This document shows positions 25,519 to 30,578 of a stretch of DNA of 30,578 nucleotides, piece by piece; position 1 is the first letter of the stretch, and each line of letters opens with the position of its first letter. The notes under the pieces are model-generated. The model was given only the letters and a program-made list of their open reading frames with translations. It did no database searches and was not told the origin of the DNA. The stretch comes from Alistipes sp. (GTDB taxonomy: Bacteria; Bacteroidota; Bacteroidia; Bacteroidales; Rikenellaceae), in NCBI GenBank assembly GCA_022511355.1, contig JAFLRS010000004.1, positions 1-30,578 of the forward strand. The letters are read 5' to 3'. Both the position numbers and the translations under genes were made by a program.

Positions 25519-27060
25519 CTAATACTTCTTGACTTTACCCTTGAGCGCCCACCACAATTCGGTGTTGTCGGAGTCGCTGCCGTTCGAGAGCAGCGATATG
25601 GCTGCACGCACGTTGGCCGAGTTGTTGTCGTACTCGTCCTTGCCGAAACGTATGCGGCGCATTCCGCGCTCCGAATCCACACCGTATGTCGAACGGTTGT
25701 CCTTGGGCGGGAAGATGTAGGGATAGCCCGTGCGGCGGAAATCGCACCACGCTTCGAGTCCCATCGGGAAGTTGGCAATCCACTTCTGGGTGATAATCTT
25801 CTCGAGCTTCTTCTCGTCGCTGTCGCTGTCCGACCACTTGATGGTGCAGGTCGATTTGTTGGTCACGCTGTTGTCTCCCGAATGGTTTGCCGGCTTCAGA
25901 GTCTCGTTGGCCAGATATTCATCGGCTCCCGATGCTCCCCACTGGGCAAACGACAGACGTATGCCTTCGTTGTAGAGTTCCTCGGCCGTGGCACCCATCG
26001 CCCAGCCCTTAAGTGCGCCTTCGGCACGCAGGAATGCAGCCTCGGCAGCATACATCAAAGGCATCGGGGCACTCGGCAGATTGTTGAAAATAAGACCCGA
26101 TACGGTGGACTCATAACCTGCGAAGTTGTCCTTCGTGATGCTTGCGTTGCCCATGCGCAGACCCAGATACGAACCGTCGGACATGGGGGTGAAGTATTTG
26201 GCGCGTCGGGGGTCTTCGTAGCCGTTCATGTACGATACGATGCAGGCGTTCGCAGCAAGTTCATGATACGAACCGGTTCCGTTCTGGTAATAACCGTTCA
26301 GATGATATGCATCGTAGGCGCTGTCCTCGACTGCCGTCATTACGCCTGCCGCCACAGCCTCTTCGGCTTTCTGCTTGGCGAAAGCTGCGTCGGCGCTGCT
26401 GATGCGGATAGCCATACGCAGTTTGAGCGTATTGGCGAATTTGAGCCATTTGGCTGCACTGCCGCCGTATACGCGGTCGGTCGATGAATCGAGAGGCGAC
26501 GACGATGACATTGCCGCGTTCTGCAACTCTGCGATTGCCGCATCCAAATCGTCGAACATCGCGTGCCATGCAACCTCTTCGCTGTCATAGGGTACGTAGA
26601 ATACGCCGTCGGCAACCTGAGTGTAGGGCAGCGGACCCTGAGTCGATGCCACGATTGTCATACTGTATACGCGCATAACCTGCGACAGCTGATAGATGAA
26701 TCCCTCGCCCTCGGTCAGACGCTTTACGCTGAACCAGTTGGGATAGAGCGTTTCGTAGAGGTTTTTGGTGGTGAAGCCCACGCTGGAGTCATCGATGTTG
26801 AATATGCCCCATCCGCTCTTGCCTGCCCATGACGAAGGTGCGGTGAAATAACCGCCGTACTGGCCCCACATAACATTGTTGCGCTGGCAGAACTCCTCCA
26901 CGGGCGACGACATTGCCTCTATCATGCCCGGAATGAAGCCCGCAAGAGGAAGAGTCGAAGGCTCGTAGGGATTGGTGTTGTACTCTTCGAATTTGTCGGT
27001 ACAGCCCGCAACCGAAACGAGTGCGACGAGTCCCAAAATATATTTAACAGTTTTTTTCAT
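25519..27060 (-). CDS. SusD/RagB-family outer-membrane lipoprotein
   Basis: A 513-residue SusD-like protein (the SusD-like_2 type by its N-terminal pattern). The signal peptide ends at Cys20 (VAGC), followed by TDKFEEYNTNPYEPS, the usual linker of the family. Helical TPR-like segments follow (for example DDLDAAIAELQNA, WLKFANTLKLRMAIR). The late LEKIITQKWIANFPMGLEAWCDFRRTGYP segment is a hallmark of SusD proteins. It forms the lid of the SusC transporter and binds the glycan released by the GH18 enzyme. It lies 15 bases after susC, so expression depends on the same transcript. Confidence 0.95.
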   Translation of the reverse strand: MKKTVKYILGLVALVSVAGCTDKFEEYNTNPYEPSTLPLAGFIPGMIEAMSSPVEEFCQRNNVMWGQYGGYFTAPSSWAGKSGWGIFNIDDSSVGFTTKNLYETLYPNWFSVKRLTEGEGFIYQLSQVMRVYSMTIVASTQGPLPYTQVADGVFYVPYDSEEVAWHAMFDDLDAAIAELQNAAMSSSSPLDSSTDRVYGGSAAKWLKFANTLKLRMAIRISSADAAFAKQKAEEAVAAGVMTAVEDSAYDAYHLNGYYQNGTGSYHELAANACIVSYMNGYEDPRRAKYFTPMSDGSYLGLRMGNASITKDNFAGYESTVSGLIFNNLPSAPMPLMYAAEAAFLRAEGALKGWAMGATAEELYNEGIRLSFAQWGASGADEYLANETLKPANHSGDNSVTNKSTCTIKWSDSDSDEKKLEKIITQKWIANFPMGLEAWCDFRRTGYPYIFPPKDNRSTYGVDSERGMRRIRFGKDEYDNNSANVRAAISLLSNGSDSDNTELWWALKGKVKKY

Positions 27061-27075
27061 AGCTGTTCCTCCTTG

Positions 27076-30000
27076 TTAGAATTGAAGTTTAACATTGAAA
27101 CCGATGTTTCTGGTCGACGGCAGCATGAAGTAGTCGAAGCCCTGATAGGTGTTCGAAGTCACGTTGGCCGAGATTTCGGGGTCGAACGGCGCTTTGCAGT
27201 ATATCATCCACAGATTGCGGCCCACCAGACCCAACGTGAGGTTCACTTTGTCCTTGAACCACTTTTTGGGCAGCGTATAGTTGAGGCTCACCTCCTGCAG
27301 ACGCACGTTGGTAGCGTCGTAGGTGTAGTATGCGGCCATACCGTGGATGCCTTCGAGATACTGCTGTGCCGAAGCCGTACTCTGATTTACCTTCACGCCT
27401 CCGAGGTCGCGCAGACGTGCCGATTTCTCCGATACGCCGAAGTAGTCGAGATTGTCCTCAGTGGCGCTCAGCACGATGCCGCCCAGACGGGCCGCTACCG
27501 TGAAGCCCAGTTCGATGCCCTTCCAGCCGAAGCGGGTGTTCCAACCCATGTTGGCCTTGGGCAGAATCGAACCTATATAGAAATCCTCTACCTGTGCGCT
27601 CTCGAAACCTTTCTGCGAGTCGTATACGATCTCGCCGTTGTAGTCGCGCTTGAGCAGGTGGTTGGCGTAAACGTCGCCCATCGAACCGCCTGTGCGCAGA
27701 ATTACGCGGGCATCGAATCCGCCGAATTCACCGGTCTTGTATTCGGGCATATTGATGAGCGAACCGTCGTAGGGGTTCACCGCACCTCCGGCCAGCTCGA
27801 TGACACGGTTTTCGTTCCACGTGAGAGTGTAGCTCGTCGAGAACGAGAAGTCGCCCCACGTATTTTCGTAACCTGCCGCCAGCTCGATACCCTGATTCAT
27901 GATGTTTCCGCTCTGTACGGGCACGTTCTCGTAACCCGAAGCCGAGTTGAGGCTTGCAAGGAACGTCTGATTGAAGGTGTTGGAACGATAGTAGGTGAGG
28001 TTCGCGAAGATATGTCTCAACAAACGGAAATCGAGACCCACTTCCCACGACTTCGTGCGTTCGGGTTTGAGGTCGAGGTTGGGATAGGTGGTCGAAGTCT
28101 TCCATGTACCGGTTTCGCTGTCGAAAGGATAGCTTATGGTGGTCATGAAACGCTCGTAGGAGTTGCCGACTTCGGTGTACGAACCGCGAACCTTAAGATA
28201 GGTAAGCCATTCGGGAGCGTCGAACATATTCGAAATGATGGCCGACAGACCCACCGACGGATAGAAGAACGACTTGTAACGCGAATAAGCCAGCTGCGAT
28301 TCCCAGTCGTTGCGGCCCGTGACGGTCAGATAGAGCATCGATTTCCAGCCCACCTCGATGTTCGCGAAGACGGCCTGAGCCTGATCGTGATAACCGTCCT
28401 GATGAGGTTTGAATTTGGCCGAAGTGTCGAGGTTCTTCACCGTGAAGAAGTTGGGCAGCAGGCCCAGATGACCCTGATAACCCATCAATTCGTATTTGGT
28501 GTCGTTTATCGACGCTCCGAAATTGACGTTGAGCGACCAGTCTTCGCCGAAGTTCTTGTTTACTGTTGCGATTACATCGGCATAGGTGTTGTTCGACGAC
28601 GAAGTGATGTCGCGATAGTGTCCGTTGGTGCCCGACCACAGCGTAGGCGTCGAAGCGTAGAGCTTGTAGGTCAGACGGTTGTTATAGTTGTCGAGCTTTA
28701 CACGGCCGGCGATGTCGAGCCAGTCGGTAATCTGCCACTTGAGCTGGGCATTTACCATGTAACGCTTCTTGGTGTTCTCGCGCAGCTCGCGGTTCATTAC
28801 CCAGTAGGGGTTCTGCTTTCCGAGTTCGTTTCCGTAGGGCCAGTAGTGAGTGTTGTAGCCCAGTGCGGCATCGTAACGTTCGTAGAGACGTACATCCTCG
28901 AAACTCTCGCCGCGGGGGAAGAGGTAAAGACCTGGCAGCGGGTTGTAATACTGACCCTGCGAAGTCATGCCCTTGTCATCCTGCATGATGTAGCTTCCGC
29001 CCAAATCGAGCGACAGTTTGTCCTTGATGATGTCGGTCGTATTGCGTGCCGTAAAGTTGTAGCGGTTGTATCCGCTGTTGGGCAGAATGCCCGTGGTGTT
29101 GGTGGTCGAAACCGAGATGTAGGTCTGGTTGCGTGCCGTACCGGTCGAAAGCGACACGGTGTTGATGGCATTTACGCCCGTATTGAAGAATTTTGCGGGG
29201 TCGTAACTGCCGTTTATCGCCTGACCCCAGCTGGTGTAGTTGCCGACGTCGTTTCCGTAGCGGCTCTGCATACGGGGGAGCATGGTTGCATTCGAGAAGG
29301 TGGTGCTGTTCGACACCGTAACGGTGGTTTTGCCCGCCTGACCTTTCTTGGTGGTGATGAGTACTACACCGCTGGCGGCCGCATTACCGTAGAGTGCGGC
29401 AGCCGAAGGACCGGTAAGCATCGAGATGGATTCGATGTCATCGGGGTTGATGTCGGCCACGCCGTCGGAGCCGGCCTGATCCGACATATTGCTCGCTTCG
29501 GAGGGCGAGTTGATGAGGTTGAACATGGGCACACCGTCGATTACATAGAGTGCGAGGTTGTTGCCCGTGAGCGATTTGGTACCGCGCATGACTACACGCG
29601 AAGCACCGCCGGCTCCGTTGGCGCCCGCATTGATTTGCACGCCGGCCACCTTGCCGACGAGCGAATTCATGAAGTTGGCGTCCTTGACGGCCGTAATTTG
29701 CTCGGATTCAACCTGCTGGACGTTGTACGAAAGCGCCTTTTCGGAGCGCTTGATGCCGAGTGCCGTGATAACGACGGCATCGAGCTGGGCCGTATCTTCG
29801 ACCAGCGTAATTTCCAGATAGGTCTGTCCGGAATAGATTATGTCCTGTTGTTTGTACCCGAGGAATGAGAATGAGATTGTATCCCCGTTTTTTACATTCG
29901 GCAGAGAGAACGCTCCGTCGAAGTCCGTTGTGGTTCCCGCGGCGCCGTCGTTAAGAATGACGGATGCTCCGATTACGGGTCCCTGAGCGTCTTTAACTAC

Positions 30001-30116
30001 GCCGGAAATCCCCCCCCCTGCGCGCTAACTTCAAGTGCTGTAAACACTTGCATGGCAGGAATTAAGAGGCCTAAAGCAACATTCCTGATGAATGTTTTTT
30101 TGAATAAATTAAGCAT
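27076..30116 (-). CDS. SusC/RagA TonB-dependent transporter, frameshifted at a G9 tract after the signal peptide
   Basis: Outer-membrane glycan importer. The signal peptide starts at ATG 30116 and reaches VSAQ by about 30018, but in that frame TAG follows a few codons after a nine-G run (30010-30018). The rest of the protein (carboxypeptidase-regulatory-like domain from ISGVVKDAQGPVIG, the plug with VITALGIKRSEKAL, and the barrel ending in KLQF) is open in another frame from the tract down to 27076. The downstream frame meets a stop just upstream of the tract and has no usable start before about 29670, which would leave no signal peptide. Adding one G gives a continuous 1013-residue protein, normal for the family. 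No STN domain, so no direct sigma/anti-sigma coupling. Either phase-variable OFF state or a sequencing error. Confidence 0.88.
30010..30018 (-). repeat. Homopolymer G9 (minus strand) that breaks the susC frame
   Basis: On the + strand this is C9. In the minus-strand reading, CA plus n G plus ATT joins the signal peptide to the mature protein only when n is 7 or 10. The written length of 9 shifts the frame to an early TAG. Placement just after the signal peptide cleavage region is where slippage would have a clean ON/OFF effect. Confidence 0.92.
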
Positions 30117-30518
30117 AAGTTTTACATTCTTAAATTTTGTAATTAGGTTAATAACAGTCCGAAATTGTTTTACGGTTTAATCATTTTTGGCTTTCTTTCA
30201 TAGGCAAAATCATTAATTTTTAGTTTTAGCAGCGCGAATATATAAATAAATCGGCTATCGTCAAAATGTTTTTGCGTCAATATTTTTTTCGGCGGCTCTT
30301 ATTTGCCTATAAATTAAATCATTTTGGCGGTTGTAAATTTCGGATTCTGCCGGAAGCGTAGTGCGGAGCGGGCCGGAGCGGCCTTGTTGCCGCTGATTTT
30401 CGGCATACGGGAGCGATGGACAGAGAGAGCGGAAACTATGTTCCGGGTAACCCCGACATTGTTTCCGCTCCGTCTTTGCGCTGCCCTTGCGGTGCAGCTG
30501 CAGTATGTTCCGCTCTCG
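30117..30518. other. Intergenic region between susC and the tRNA
   Basis: The part nearest susC (30117-30330) is AT-rich and carries the candidate promoter. The part nearest the tRNA (30340-30518) is GC-rich and holds a 10-bp inverted repeat, 30427-30436 with 30461-30470, around a 24-base loop. It lies about 50 bases downstream of the tRNA and could end its transcript, but no U-run follows. Short open frames here (about 65-78 codons) have no recognisable features, and I call no gene. Confidence 0.5.
30235..30265 (-). promoter_or_regulatory. Candidate Bacteroidetes promoter for the susC operon
   Basis: On the minus strand TTTG (30265-30262) is followed after 19 bases by TATATTCG (30242-30235), one mismatch from the Bacteroidetes -7 consensus TAnnTTTG at the typical spacing. 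Transcription would begin near 30228, giving a leader of about 110 bases before ATG 30116. The region is AT-rich, so chance matches are possible. Confidence 0.4.
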
Positions 30519-30578
30519 TGATCCCGGCGGGATTCGAACCCACGACCCACAGCTTAGAAGGCTGTTGCTCTATCCAAC
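30519..30578 (-). tRNA. tRNA-Arg (anticodon TCT), 5' end cut by the window
   Basis: Read on the minus strand: the end of the D arm (GTTGGATAGAGC), the anticodon stem-loop ACAGC-CTTCTAA-GCTGT with anticodon TCT, the variable loop, the T arm GTGGG-TTCGAAT-CCCGC, and the acceptor 3' strand CGGGATC plus discriminator A at 30519. No CCA is encoded. The 5' acceptor strand and first part of the D arm lie beyond base 30578. Confidence 0.92.

Noticed and set aside
27073..29868. 931-codon open frame on the + strand opposite susC
   Set aside because: It is a shadow of the SusC coding sequence, with low-complexity Val/Arg/Gly-rich translation and no domain.
30314..30550. Small open frames (65-78 codons) between susC and the tRNA
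   Set aside because: They overlap the tRNA, lack a conserved pattern and have unusual residue composition.
1..30578. CRISPR arrays, insertion sequences, prophage or toxin-antitoxin genes
   Set aside because: No spaced direct repeats, transposase or integrase motifs were seen on either strand.

Overview
The window reads as a Bacteroidales chromosome segment, most like Alistipes or another Rikenellaceae. The reasons are a fairly GC-rich coding sequence, a SusC/SusD operon with Bacteroidetes-type surface lipoproteins, a possible TTTG/TAnnTTTG-type promoter, and an aryl polyene/flexirubin-type pigment cluster. The genus is an inference; no rRNA or marker gene is present.

Region A (1-21461, + strand) is one tightly packed run of 20 genes. 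It encodes a type II polyketide machine for an aryl polyene (APE) lipid. The order is: aromatic amino acid ammonia-lyase (5' end outside the window), ketoreductase, ketosynthase 1, ACP1, LpxL-like acyltransferase, methyltransferase, hot-dog dehydratase 1, thioesterase, ketosynthase 2 fused to a degenerate KS half, ACP2, ketosynthase 3, a KS half without catalytic Cys (chain-length-factor-like), NodB-type deacetylase, LolA-like protein, hot-dog dehydratase 2, GT2 glycosyltransferase with a DUF2062 tail, a trifunctional MMPL exporter/PlsC acyltransferase/methyltransferase, a phytoene-desaturase-like FAD oxidoreductase, a C45 (penicillin acyltransferase-type) Ntn-hydrolase, and a PaaK/CapK-type aryl ligase. 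Gaps are at most 13 bases and most neighbours overlap.

A plausible working model follows. The ammonia-lyase makes a 4-coumarate-like starter, and the PaaK-like ligase activates it onto an ACP. The KS/CLF, KR and two dehydratases extend it into a conjugated polyene. The methyltransferases decorate it, the acyltransferases, glycosyltransferase and C45 enzyme attach it to a lipid or sugar, and the MMPL and LolA-like proteins move it to the outer membrane. DarA/DarB (dialkylresorcinol) genes are not in the window, so a complete flexirubin is not supported.

Region B (21462-21582) is the convergent boundary, with a perfect 12-bp hairpin and a U-tract serving the minus-strand operon.

Region C (21583-30116, - strand) is a five-gene polysaccharide utilisation operon: susC, susD, a GH18 glycosidase lipoprotein with an intact DxxDxDxE motif, and two DUF1735 lipoproteins ending in a LamG-like and an F5/8C-like domain. 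The layout resembles endo-beta-N-acetylglucosaminidase loci that forage on host N-glycans. As written, susC is frameshifted at a run of nine G right after its signal peptide. One more G (or two fewer) restores a complete protein of about 1013 residues. This is either a phase-variable ON/OFF switch or a homopolymer sequencing error. A second G9 run lies in frame inside the APE methyltransferase gene.

Region D (30117-30578) holds an AT-rich susC upstream region with a candidate promoter, a hairpin, and the 3' part of a tRNA-Arg(TCT) on the minus strand.
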